Assembly: GCA_016124945.1 (NCBI GenBank)
Contig: WGMT01000053.1
Location: forward strand, 62,001-126,000
Length of the DNA stretch: 64,000 nucleotides
From: a bacterium
GTDB lineage: Bacteria > Chloroflexota > Anaerolineae > Caldilineales > Caldilineaceae
Direction: 5' to 3'
Made by a program: the position numbers and the translations under genes. The notes under the pieces are model-generated. The model saw nothing but the letters and a program-made list of their open reading frames with translations. It did no database searches and was not told the DNA's origin. Positions within the stretch are counted from its first letter, which is position 1. Every line of letters begins with the position of its first letter. This document shows positions 41,637-49,863 of the stretch, piece by piece.

Positions 41637-41984
41637 ATGATCTACCACATGCTACCGGCCGACTACTGGAACAAACAGGCCGAAGAAAACCCCTACCAGA
41701 GCGAAACGTTTGGTGAAGAAGGATTTATTCATGCCTCGGGTACGCCGGAGCAGTTGCTCCAGGTGGCCCAACGTTTCTACAAGTCGGAGCCCGTGCCCTA
41801 CATCATCGTGTGTATCGACGAAAGCCAACTTGACACCGAGCTGAAATGGGAGCTCTCTCACGCCGATGAGGACACCTTCCCACACATTTACGGCCTGCTC
41901 AACCGTGAGGCTGTTGTCGATGTGGTGCCCTTCCCCCGCCAAGAGGACGGCAGCTTCCGGTTACCGGACGACCTGCCAAAATAG
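41637..41984 (+). CDS. DUF952 family protein
   Basis: 115 aa. GAGGA about 5 nt upstream supports the ATG at 41637. The sequence MIYHMLPADYW, then EGFIHASGTPEQLLQVAQRFY, ELKWELSHADEDTFPHIYG and AVVDVVPFPR, matches DUF952, proposed to be related to glutathione S-transferase or ADP-ribosylation folds but of unknown function. Probably cotranscribed with the metallo-hydrolase. Confidence 0.85.
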   Translation: MIYHMLPADYWNKQAEENPYQSETFGEEGFIHASGTPEQLLQVAQRFYKSEPVPYIIVCIDESQLDTELKWELSHADEDTFPHIYGLLNREAVVDVVPFPRQEDGSFRLPDDLPK

Positions 41985-42156
41985 TGCACATTCTTGAACA
42001 GGATTTCGGCTTTGGCATTTTTTCCTGTAAAATAGCCACAATCCCAATGCTGTACGGTTGAAACACGTGCTTACACAGGTCCAGGCGTTCGGTAGCGGAA
42101 TGAACGCAGCTATCTGCGCCGGTTGTCACCTGCGGGGTTGATGGAGAAGAAAACTT

Positions 42157-42519
42157 GTGTCTGTATTTGCAGATGGTTTTGGCAATTGGTTAAGTCGTCG
42201 CTCACGGGCAGGCGACAAATCCGTAGTAGAGACCGAATCCAAAGGTGCCTCACGCACCGGCGGCTCAGGAGATCGGGAACCGGTGGTTGTCTGGAAAGCG
42301 GCCAACTTGATGGAAGCACAGGTTGTCAAGGGGCGGCTGATCAGCGAGGGAATTCCGGCCATCGTGCGTGGAGAGAGTCTTGGCCAAATCTATGGACTGA
42401 CGGCAGGCCAGCTGGCAACAACGGATGTCCTTGTGCCTGGGTTGCTGGCAGAGAAGGCCCGGCAGATTCTTGAAACAGAAGTCGAGTGGATTGATGAAGA
42501 AGAACTGGACGATAAATGA
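42157..42519 (+). CDS. DUF2007-type small protein
   Basis: 120 aa, starting at GTG (42157) with GGAGA about 9 nt upstream. After a charged N-terminal ~40 residues, VVVWKAANLMEAQVVKGRLISEGIPAIV is typical of DUF2007 (putative signal transducing proteins), and TTDVLVPGLLAEKARQIL closes the domain. The C-terminus is acidic. It overlaps ccmE by 4 nt (ATGA), so it heads or joins the ccm operon. Function unknown. Confidence 0.75.
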   Translation: MSVFADGFGNWLSRRSRAGDKSVVETESKGASRTGGSGDREPVVVWKAANLMEAQVVKGRLISEGIPAIVRGESLGQIYGLTAGQLATTDVLVPGLLAEKARQILETEVEWIDEEELDDK

Positions 42520-43043
42520 CCACCAACTATGTAGATCGAACATTCCCGGATGCAGAAATCGACGATGAGTTGATCCCGGCACAATTGGGTGAGCGCACGC
42601 ATAGCGGCGTGAACATGAAGTTTATGATTGCCGGCGGCGCGCTTGTGGTGTTAATCATCGGCCTGATTGTCTATGGTTCGATGACAGCATCCGCCTACTA
42701 CTTGACGGTTGCCGAAGCCTATGAACGTTTGGTGATGGCGCAAAACGGCAATCCCACAGTGCTGAATCAACGGATTCGTGTCAACGGCGCTGTTGTTGCT
42801 GACAGCGAAGATTGGAATGCCCGAGAAGTGATGCTGCGTTTTTCGATTGAAGACGAGACCGGTGCACAACTGCCCATCGTCTTCTTTGGCCCTCGCCCAG
42901 ACAACTTCCAGAGAGCGGCGTCAGCCATTGTGGAAGGTGAATTGCTGGCCGACGGCACCTTCCAAGCCGAAACCCTTCTGCTCAAGTGCCCCAGCCGTTA
43001 CGAAGAGGAACCGGAAGAGATTTTTGTACAGTCGACGCGGTGA
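42516..43043 (+). CDS. ccmE: Cytochrome c maturation protein CcmE, CxxxY type
   Basis: 175 aa. A cytoplasmic N-terminus of ~33 residues and one membrane helix (FMIAGGALVVLIIGLIVYG) precede the OB-fold heme chaperone domain (RIRVNGAVVADSEDWN, FSIEDETGAQLPIVFFG, VEGELLADGTFQAETLLLKCPS). The heme-attachment site is C-P-S-R-Y, the CxxxY variant, in place of the HxxxY of E. coli. The variant is known from archaea and sulfate reducers whose Ccm systems lack CcmH. It carries heme from CcmABCD to the lyase. It follows the DUF2007 gene with an ATGA overlap. Confidence 0.9.
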   Translation: MTTNYVDRTFPDAEIDDELIPAQLGERTHSGVNMKFMIAGGALVVLIIGLIVYGSMTASAYYLTVAEAYERLVMAQNGNPTVLNQRIRVNGAVVADSEDWNAREVMLRFSIEDETGAQLPIVFFGPRPDNFQRAASAIVEGELLADGTFQAETLLLKCPSRYEEEPEEIFVQSTR

Positions 43044-43049
43044 AGATGA

Positions 43050-43138
43050 AATTCGTAATTCGTAATGCGTAATTGACGAAGCGAGAACCTTTTGAATTAG
43101 ACGGTACTCGATAAGTTACGCATTACGAATTATGCATT
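43050..43138. repeat. Dispersed TAATGCGTAAT-type palindromic repeat, copy 4
   Basis: TTCGTAATTCGTAATGCGT (from 43051) faces GTTACGCATTACGAATTATG (ending near 43136), just behind ccmE. The remaining gap to 43305 holds no gene. Confidence 0.75.
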
Positions 43139-43305
43139 TATCTCTAACCACGCGGACCTACCATACCTATGCACTTGACCGGTCTTTTTTGTCTCATTCA
43201 GCGTGACAATGCAGTGCAATCTTTTTTAGGTGGCAGGTTTTCGCTGCCTTGGTGATTTCATCTCGAAGCCTACGAAGGGCAACCCAATCTGTGAGTTCAA
43301 ATCGA

Positions 43306-45198
43306 ATGTCCTCTCCCAACACGCAACGATTGCGGAAAGTTGGCGCTGCGCTGATCCTGGCGTCGCTTCTCCTGGTTACCGGCCTTTCTTATGCATTGGC
43401 TCAGGAACCATCCCCTCCTTTTGATCTCAACAATGTGCCTGTGCCGCCTCAGCCGCCGATGTCTTTGCTAGGCGAAGGGCTGTACGCGCAAAATTGTGCT
43501 CCCTGTCACGGTATCGAAGGAGACGGCAATGGTGAAGCGTCCGCAGCAATGCCCGTCGTTCCTACAGCGTTTTCTGATGCGACTGCTGTGTGGGCGTTGA
43601 GTCCGGCTGAATTCTTCCACGTAACCAAGTTTGGCCGGATCGAACAGATGATGCCCCCATGGCAAGCGCGCATGTCCGACGAGGAGATCTGGCGGGCGGT
43701 CTACTATGCTTGGGATCTACACACTAGTGAAGAAGAGATCGCCGATGGACAGTCGCTCTACGCCGCTGAATGTGCCGCCTGTCATGGCGACCAGGGCCGC
43801 GGTGACGGGCCCGATGTCGAATCTGAAATTGCCAGCTTTGCCAACATCGAAGGCATGATGGCAGTAAGTCAGGCCGATCTAGCACAAGGATGGGTGGATG
43901 CCCACGCCGAAATCGGCGCCGACTGGAATGATTTACAAAAGCAGGCGACGCTGGCCTACATTCGTACCTTCACCTACTCGCCCGCCTGGGTTTCTCCAGT
44001 TGGGAATGGCGTCGGTGTAATTCAGGGTGTTGTGGAAAACGCCACACCCGGCGGCGAACCCTTTGCGGGTGGCGTTGTGGCGCTCGAAGTCTATGCGCAC
44101 ATGACCCCGCTTGACACCATCGAGACAGACGTGGGCGCGGACGGCACATTCTCGTTTGATGGTCTGCCGGTAGATCCGGGTATTTTCTATCTGCTCACTA
44201 CCGAGCATGAAGGCATCGACTATGCATCTACCGTGTTGCGCTTTGGGCAAGATCCGAATTTGCAGGGTGATGCGGCCAACACGCTAGAAGCGCTTTTACC
44301 CGTCTACAGCACCAGCAATGATGCTGTCGGTGTCAATATCACGCGCATGAGTTGGATCGTGGAACACGAACCCGGCGCGTTGCTTATCGGCCAGGTGGTT
44401 TCGTTTGGCAACAGTGGCAGCACTACCTTCATTGGGCGTGAAATCGAAGGCGCCGATGTGCCGGTGACACTAGAATTGGTCTTGCCCGAGGGCGCAGAGG
44501 AAATTGGCCTGCAAGATGGCGCGATCGGCGGTGCATACCGACAGGTGGGCAATCGCATCTACGACACCCGTCCTGTGCCGCCGGGGGACGGTATGCGCCA
44601 GGTCTTTGTGCGCTATCGGCTGCCTTACGATGGCGATTCCGTCACCATTCAGCAGCCGCTTGATTACACGATGAATGGGCTAAATCTGCTTATCGCCGAC
44701 CTGCCTGAGCTGGAGGTTGAGGCTGCGGCCTCAGCGAGTGACCTTACCTTTGCCGGTGTACAAGACATTCAGGGTTTGCCCTATCTTCAGTGGACGGCAG
44801 CAACGTTGCAGCCGCAAGCATTCACCTTGACCCTCGACGGTCTGATCCAGGCAGGTGAAGAGGATCCTCGCCTGGCGGGGTTAGAAGGTGCTGCGTCAGG
44901 GCAGGCATTGACTGCGTTGCCCACTGCCATCGATCCGATGATTGCACTTGTGATGGGTGGCGTCCTCTTGTTGGCGATTGCCGGTGTAGTTGTTTGGCGC
45001 TGGCGTAGTGGCTCTGTTCAGCCGGATGCGGCTGTCAGCCAGATTTCTCCGGAAAAGCGCCGCCAGCAGTTGATCCAACAGATCGCCCAGTTGGATGATC
45101 AACACAGCCTGGACAATCTTGATGAAGATTCGTGGCAGGCACAGCGTGCGGCGCTCAAGCGTGAACTCTACGCGCTGAACCAGCAGACTGAGAAATGA
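43306..45198 (+). CDS. Membrane-anchored diheme cytochrome c with CcmI-like cytosolic tail
   Basis: 630 aa from the ATG at 43306, which opens a signal peptide (GAALILASLLLVTGLSYALAQ). Two heme c sites are present: CAPCH (about residue 64) and CAACH (about 156), with MMPPW as a likely axial Met region. Residues ~235-540 are beta-rich with an Ig-like/carboxypeptidase-regulatory flavour (VENATPGGEPFAGG). A C-terminal membrane helix (MIALVMGGVLLLAIAGVVVW) precedes a short charged helix, RQQLIQQIAQLDD...RAALKRELYAL, which resembles the CcmI/CcmH-associated helix. A frame from 43249 would add 19 residues. It lies between ccmE and ccmA, so it may be both a substrate and a partner of the ccm system. 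Confidence 0.8.
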   Translation: MSSPNTQRLRKVGAALILASLLLVTGLSYALAQEPSPPFDLNNVPVPPQPPMSLLGEGLYAQNCAPCHGIEGDGNGEASAAMPVVPTAFSDATAVWALSPAEFFHVTKFGRIEQMMPPWQARMSDEEIWRAVYYAWDLHTSEEEIADGQSLYAAECAACHGDQGRGDGPDVESEIASFANIEGMMAVSQADLAQGWVDAHAEIGADWNDLQKQATLAYIRTFTYSPAWVSPVGNGVGVIQGVVENATPGGEPFAGGVVALEVYAHMTPLDTIETDVGADGTFSFDGLPVDPGIFYLLTTEHEGIDYASTVLRFGQDPNLQGDAANTLEALLPVYSTSNDAVGVNITRMSWIVEHEPGALLIGQVVSFGNSGSTTFIGREIEGADVPVTLELVLPEGAEEIGLQDGAIGGAYRQVGNRIYDTRPVPPGDGMRQVFVRYRLPYDGDSVTIQQPLDYTMNGLNLLIADLPELEVEAAASASDLTFAGVQDIQGLPYLQWTAATLQPQAFTLTLDGLIQAGEEDPRLAGLEGAASGQALTALPTAIDPMIALVMGGVLLLAIAGVVVWRWRSGSVQPDAAVSQISPEKRRQQLIQQIAQLDDQHSLDNLDEDSWQAQRAALKRELYALNQQTEK

Positions 45199-45210
45199 GC
45201 CAGACGCAAC

Positions 45211-46014
45211 ATGCTCGATAAATCAGCGGTGGTCGTCGATTCGGCATTGGAAAAGACAACGACTCAGCCTGCGCAGCCGGTCATGACGGATGGGCAGGCG
45301 GCGTTGTCGGCTCCGCCGTTGATCCGCGTAGACAGGCTAGAGAAACGATACGGTCGCAAACGGGTGCTCAAAGGTGTCTCCCTAGACGTGGGGGCGGGCG
45401 AAGTGGTGGCGCTCTTGGGTGCAAACGGCGCAGGCAAAACCACGCTCATGCGCATCGTCGCCGGGCTAGACAGCCCGACTCGCGGCGATATCTGGCTGGG
45501 TCAGGTACCGCTCTCAAAAGCCAGCCACGAAATTCGCCGCTACGTGGGCATGGTTGGGCATGCACCGCTGCTCTACGATAACCTGAGCGGCTGGGAAAAC
45601 TTAAGCTTTTTCGGCAGTATGTACGATCTGATTGATGTGGACACCCGCATCGAAACAGTATTGCGATCAGTGGATCTATGGACGCGGCGTCACGATGCCG
45701 TGCGCACCTACAGCCGTGGCATGGTGCAACGCTTGGCGATTGGCCGGGCGATCCTGCACGATCCGCCGGTGTTGCTGTTGGATGAGCCGGACACCGGATT
45801 GGATCAGGTCAGCGCACGCAATCTGGCTTCATTGGTCTCCACACTGCGCCGCAGCCGCCGCGCCGTGTTGCTCACGACGCATCACTTGGAACGAGCGGTT
45901 GATTGGGCGGATCGATTGGCTTTTCTTGCTGACGGTGAAGTGATGGAAGAAGTGCCTACGGCGTCGCTGAATTACGAATCCGCCCGAGCGCGTTACGAAC
46001 ACTGGATCGGTTAG
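45211..46014 (+). CDS. ccmA: Heme exporter ATP-binding protein CcmA
   Basis: 267 aa. Walker A GANGAGKTT, signature YSRGMVQRLAIGRAIL, Walker B VLLLDEPDTGLD and switch His in LLTTHHLE are all present. The ATPase drives release of holo-CcmE from the CcmBCD complex. An N-terminal extension of ~35 residues precedes the domain; the true start may be a later ATG (MTDGQAAL). It is 12 nt after the cytochrome gene and 2 nt before ccmB. Confidence 0.88.
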   Translation: MLDKSAVVVDSALEKTTTQPAQPVMTDGQAALSAPPLIRVDRLEKRYGRKRVLKGVSLDVGAGEVVALLGANGAGKTTLMRIVAGLDSPTRGDIWLGQVPLSKASHEIRRYVGMVGHAPLLYDNLSGWENLSFFGSMYDLIDVDTRIETVLRSVDLWTRRHDAVRTYSRGMVQRLAIGRAILHDPPVLLLDEPDTGLDQVSARNLASLVSTLRRSRRAVLLTTHHLERAVDWADRLAFLADGEVMEEVPTASLNYESARARYEHWIG

Positions 46015-46016
46015 CC

Positions 46017-46757
46017 ATGACACAAGAGCAATTGGTCCTGCCTGCAGAACAACCTGTGTCTATGCGTACAGGTGGGGGCTTCGCCGCCTACCTGCGCAAG
46101 GTGTGGGCGATCTTTCTCAAAGAAATACGCGCTGAGATCCGCGGCAAAGAAGTCTTCAGCACGATGATCATCTTCGGACTGTTGGGCGCATTGATCTTCG
46201 GCATGGCCTTCGACCTGCGTGTGCCCACTTCTCGAATGGTGGTGCCAGGGATCTTGTGGGTGGTGATCCTCTTCGCCGGTGTGCTGGGGTTGAACCGATC
46301 TTTCGGCGCCGAAGTGGATCGGGGAACGTTGCCAGGTCTGCTTATGGTGCCGGTGGATCGCAGCGCCATCTACTTTGGCAAATTAGCAGCCAATCTGCTC
46401 TTTATGTTGCTCATGGAAGCGCTGTTGCTGCCTGTGTTGCTGATCTTGTTCGACGTGTCGCTCTTTGATCCGTTTGTGTTAGCGGGGTTGTTCTTGGGCA
46501 CGTTGGGATACACCGGCGTTGGCACACTATTCGGTGCGTTGACGGCCAACAGCCGATCGCGTGAGACGATGTTGCCGATTATGTTACTGCCTGTCGTCTT
46601 GCCTGTCTTCACCGCAGGGACGGCGCTTACGGCGGGCGTGTTGGACGGTCAACTGGCGAGTAGTTTGTGGCGTTGGCTGGGCATCCTCGCGCTCTACGAT
46701 TTGCTTTTTATTGTCATCGCGTATCTGGTTTTTGACCTGATCTGGGATACGGCATGA
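46017..46757 (+). CDS. ccmB: Heme exporter membrane protein CcmB
   Basis: 246 aa with about six membrane helices. KVWAIFLKEIRAEIRGKEVF and FGAEVDRGTLPGLLMVPVDRSAIYFGK are characteristic of CcmB, the ABC-2-type permease partner of CcmA. TVFGALTANSRSRETMLPIMLLP appears as TLFGALTANSRSRE. It is 2 nt after ccmA. The gap 46758-46928 to ccmC contains no gene. Confidence 0.9.
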   Translation: MTQEQLVLPAEQPVSMRTGGGFAAYLRKVWAIFLKEIRAEIRGKEVFSTMIIFGLLGALIFGMAFDLRVPTSRMVVPGILWVVILFAGVLGLNRSFGAEVDRGTLPGLLMVPVDRSAIYFGKLAANLLFMLLMEALLLPVLLILFDVSLFDPFVLAGLFLGTLGYTGVGTLFGALTANSRSRETMLPIMLLPVVLPVFTAGTALTAGVLDGQLASSLWRWLGILALYDLLFIVIAYLVFDLIWDTA

Positions 46758-46928
46758 AAATGCCATAAGAAATGTGACTATACAGATGCGACGCACTGGC
46801 CATGAGGAGATTCGGCCTTCGCATCCGGTTTCGGCCAGCGCGTCGCACCACCCGTATCGTTACCAAGGAATTTCGTTTCGCACACTATTCTCGTGATGAT
46901 CTGTCGTTCGTCTGAGGAGGATACCAAC

Positions 46929-47687
46929 ATGAGTTCAACTGTTTCTTCTGCGCCTCGTCCTGGGCGTATGGCGGTGGGGAAAGATCGCTGGTTTGCCCCG
47001 CTGCTTACGGTAGACGTTCTGGCCGCGTTGGGAATGGCTGTTTCCGTCTGGGCATCTTTGTTGTATGCAGGTACAGCCATCAACCTGGCCGGCGATGAAC
47101 AATTTGCTCAGCGCATCTTTTACTTCCATATCGGCGTTTGTGTGGCCGCCTTGTGGGGCTTCGTCATGTCGGTTATCGGCAGCCTCGGCTATCTCTTTAC
47201 ACGCAAATTGGAATGGGATCGCATGGCCCATGCCAGCGTGGAAGTAGGCACAATCTTCGGTTTCGGCATCCTGCTCAGTGGGAGTATGTGGGCCAAGCCG
47301 ACATGGAACACCTACTGGACGTGGGATCCGCGCCTGACCACGGCAACCATTACCGTCTTGATCTACGTGGCCTATATCCTCTTTCGCAATGGGTTAGACG
47401 AACCACATCTGCGGGCGCGTTTTGCCAGTATCTACGCGCTCTTCGCCTTTTTGAGCGTGCCGCTCACCTACTACAGCACACGCATATGGCGTTCGATTCA
47501 TCCGGTTGTCTTCGACGGCTCTAACGCCGATGCAGAAGGTAGCTTCAGCATCGGCCCGACCATGGGGCAGACGTTGATCATTGCATCGATTGGCTTTTCT
47601 CTACTTTTTGCCGCTTTGATGCTGCATCGTTGGCACCAACTGCGCCTCGAAGCACGCGTCGACGAACTTCGGGAGGCACTTTACTAA
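46929..47687 (+). CDS. ccmC: Heme exporter protein CcmC
   Basis: 252 aa with six membrane helices. GAGGAGG about 8 nt upstream fixes the ATG at 46929. The Trp-rich heme-handling motif reads WAKPTWNTYWTWDPRLT, and the conserved histidines of the flanking loops appear in IFYFHIGVCVAA and RSIHPVVFDG. CcmC presents heme to CcmE in the periplasm. CcmD follows with a 1-nt gap. Confidence 0.92.
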   Translation: MSSTVSSAPRPGRMAVGKDRWFAPLLTVDVLAALGMAVSVWASLLYAGTAINLAGDEQFAQRIFYFHIGVCVAALWGFVMSVIGSLGYLFTRKLEWDRMAHASVEVGTIFGFGILLSGSMWAKPTWNTYWTWDPRLTTATITVLIYVAYILFRNGLDEPHLRARFASIYALFAFLSVPLTYYSTRIWRSIHPVVFDGSNADAEGSFSIGPTMGQTLIIASIGFSLLFAALMLHRWHQLRLEARVDELREALY

Positions 47688-47688
47688 C

Positions 47689-47847
47689 ATGGTTTATTTA
47701 GCTGCTGCATTCATGTTGTTGTGGTTGTCGGTGGCGCTGTACGTCGCCTTCATGCTCTCACGTCAGCGCAAACTGGAGCAAGAAATTGAGATGCTTGAAG
47801 AGCAGATGTCGGAACGTCAGAATCGTGCACGCACACAGCGGGCGTAG
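47689..47847 (+). CDS. ccmD: CcmD-like small membrane protein
   Basis: 52 aa, too short for most gene finders. GGGAGG lies 12 nt upstream. One N-terminal membrane helix (MVYLAAAFMLLWLSVALYVAFML) is followed by a basic/acidic helix RQRKLEQEIEMLEEQM, the CcmD pattern. CcmD stabilises the CcmABC-CcmE complex. It starts one base after the ccmC stop. Confidence 0.8.
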   Translation: MVYLAAAFMLLWLSVALYVAFMLSRQRKLEQEIEMLEEQMSERQNRARTQRA

Positions 47848-47928
47848 GGATGATTACTTCGTAGCGGGGAATGAGTGGTGAATAATGGTCTTTATTCATC
47901 ATTCATTTTCTCCCGAAAGGACTATGGT

Positions 47929-48840
47929 ATGGCGCAAGCTATTTCTTCTCCGGCCAAGTTGACGCCGGTAAAGCCGGTAAGCCGATCGACAACGTTTTTC
48001 CACGCTTTAGCGTTCGTCGCCGGGTTCAGCATTGTCTTTACGCTGATCTTTGGGCCGTTGGTGGTGTTGCTTGGGCATGGGCTCAATCAATATTTGCCGT
48101 TGCTCCAGAAATTTGGCGCAATTTTGCTGTTTATCTTCGCCCTGGTGACATTGGGTGTCTTCCGCTGGTTGATCAATGTTATTTCCAAGGCAACTGATCT
48201 GAACAGCAATCCGGCGGCGCAGGCACTTGTCGATGTGCTTAACTTTTTTAACACATTGCTCTACACCGAACGTCGTGTCACTGAAATGCATAATGTGAAG
48301 CGAGGATGGGGCTATTTCAGCAGCGTGCTGATGGGTATGAGCTTTAGCGCAGGCTGGGTTCCCTGTATCGGGCCGATCTTGTCGAGCATCATTATCCTTG
48401 CTACGTCGGTCACCACCCTCTGGCAAGGTTCGCTTCTGTTGGCCGTCTATAGTCTTGGGTTAGGGATTCCCTTTCTCATTACCGGTGCGGCCTTTGGCAG
48501 AGCCACCGGTGTGTTGCGCCGCCTTAACCGTTACTCGAATGCAGTGAGTATCATCAGCGGTATCTTCCTGCTGTTGGTGGCATGGCTGTTGTGGTCTGAG
48601 CAATTGCAGCGTCTGACTACAGTCTTTGCCGGTTTGAATGAATTTGTCTTTGCTGTGGAGGAGCGGATCTCGGGTAACTTCGGTGCAGTGGACATCTTCG
48701 AACCAAGCCTGGTCAGTGCGATGCCGTTGGCCTTTATTGCCGGCTTGATTAGTTTTGTCAGCCCTTGTGTGTTGCCGTTGGTGCCTGCTTACATTGGTTA
48801 CCTGAGCGGCGCTTCGCTAAACACGAGCAGCGTCAAATAA
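47929..48840 (+). CDS. ccdA: CcdA-like thiol-disulfide membrane protein, apparently circularly permuted
   Basis: 303 aa from the ATG at 47929 (AAAGGA 8 nt upstream). The first ~225 residues match CcdA from its second helix onward: FHALAFVAGFSIVFTL, QYLPLLQKFGAILLFIF, YFSSVLMGMSFSAGWVPC, IGPILSSIIIL, VYSLGLGIPFLITG. The segment that normally begins CcdA, LAFIAGLISFVSPCVLPLVP with AYIGYLSG, is instead at the C-terminus (about 263-300). Both redox cysteines (VPC and SPC) are kept. CcdA passes electrons from cytosolic thioredoxin to periplasmic thiol proteins such as the TlpA/ResA-like protein, whose gene starts 2 nt downstream. No first-helix copy is found upstream. Confidence 0.85.
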   Translation: MAQAISSPAKLTPVKPVSRSTTFFHALAFVAGFSIVFTLIFGPLVVLLGHGLNQYLPLLQKFGAILLFIFALVTLGVFRWLINVISKATDLNSNPAAQALVDVLNFFNTLLYTERRVTEMHNVKRGWGYFSSVLMGMSFSAGWVPCIGPILSSIIILATSVTTLWQGSLLLAVYSLGLGIPFLITGAAFGRATGVLRRLNRYSNAVSIISGIFLLLVAWLLWSEQLQRLTTVFAGLNEFVFAVEERISGNFGAVDIFEPSLVSAMPLAFIAGLISFVSPCVLPLVPAYIGYLSGASLNTSSVK

Positions 48841-48842
48841 CT

Positions 48843-49415
48843 ATGTATACACGATTGCGGCGCTTGCTACCTGCACTGTTTGTCCTCGTTTTGGCTGCCT
48901 GTGGCGGTTCGGTTCAGCCTGTTGAGTTTAACCTAATCGCCGTGGACGCATTTCCGCAGGGCGTGGGGAGTGGTTTCCCCGTGGCACACGTGTTGGTAGA
49001 GCGTGATCCCTCGGTGGGCAAGACGGCGCCTGACTTTGCCTTTGTGCTGGAAAATGGTGAAGGTGCTTCACTTTCGGCATTGGGTAAACCGGCCGTGATC
49101 AACTTCTGGGCAACGTGGTGTGGTCCTTGCCGGGCAGAGATGCCCGAATTGGTGAAACTACATCATGAACATCCTGAACTTGTTGTCCTTACCGTCAACG
49201 TGCAAGAGGACGTGGCGACTGTCACCCCATTTGCCGAGGCATTCGATATGACCATGCCGGTGCCGATGGACGTGGAGGGCAACGTGCAACGATCTTTTGC
49301 TGTGCGTGGCCTGCCCACCACCCTCTTCGTCAATGCCGACGGCACCATTGCCGGGCGCGTGGACGGCATTTTGACGCCGACGCTATTGGCCGAACAGGTG
49401 GCTAAGTTGCAGTAA
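48843..49415 (+). CDS. TlpA/ResA-like thioredoxin-fold lipoprotein
   Basis: 190 aa. The signal peptide ends in LAAC (lipobox). The thioredoxin fold shows the active site WATWCGPCRAEMPEL and the cis-Pro region GLPTTLFVNADG. Such proteins reduce apocytochrome CxxCH cysteines or other envelope disulfides. It directly follows ccdA (2 nt) and precedes a strong terminator, so it ends the ccm operon. Confidence 0.9.
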   Translation: MYTRLRRLLPALFVLVLAACGGSVQPVEFNLIAVDAFPQGVGSGFPVAHVLVERDPSVGKTAPDFAFVLENGEGASLSALGKPAVINFWATWCGPCRAEMPELVKLHHEHPELVVLTVNVQEDVATVTPFAEAFDMTMPVPMDVEGNVQRSFAVRGLPTTLFVNADGTIAGRVDGILTPTLLAEQVAKLQ

Positions 49416-49443
49416 ATTGATTTGACATTGTCATGTGTGCCCG

Positions 49444-49477
49444 CCAGGACAGGTCATCGGCCTGTCCTGGTTTTTTT
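49444..49477 (+). terminator. Rho-independent terminator of the ccm operon
   Basis: CCAGGACAGG (49444-49453), 7-nt loop, CCTGTCCTGG (49461-49470), then seven T. Confidence 0.93.
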
Positions 49478-49539
49478 AGCGGTTTTTGTGATAGCTGCTT
49501 CGTTCTAGAACTGTAGAAGTGGAACTAGAAAAGGGCGTT

Positions 49540-49797
49540 ATGCGTGTAACGTTTTACACCAAACCCGACTGTCTCTTATGCGAGACAGTGCGCATGGAAT
49601 TACTCGATTTACAGTGGGACGTTAATTTTCAACTCGACGAGCTAGACATCACCAGCGATGAAATACTCCATGCCCGCTACTTTTTGGAGATCCCCGTTGT
49701 AGAGATCCGTACAGGTGACGAACTTATGCAGTTGAAAGCGCCAATTAGCCAGATCGAACTGCGCCGTCAGTTGAAACGCCTGGCCGGGCAGGAATAA
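49540..49797 (+). CDS. Glutaredoxin-like (DUF836) protein
   Basis: 85 aa. AAAGG 5-6 nt upstream supports the ATG at 49540 over a GTG at 49519. The motif VTFYTKPDCLLCETV carries a CxxC (CLLC), and FLEIPVVEI contains the cis-Pro of the thioredoxin fold. This is the DUF836 glutaredoxin-like family. Probably a cytosolic thiol oxidoreductase. It follows the ccm terminator and is close to the DUF2085 gene. Confidence 0.83.
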   Translation: MRVTFYTKPDCLLCETVRMELLDLQWDVNFQLDELDITSDEILHARYFLEIPVVEIRTGDELMQLKAPISQIELRRQLKRLAGQE

Positions 49798-49863
49798 TCT
49801 GCCATACGTGACGTGCAACTCAGTTGGATGCACCCACGATGTTTGTTAATGGAGAAACTTTGG

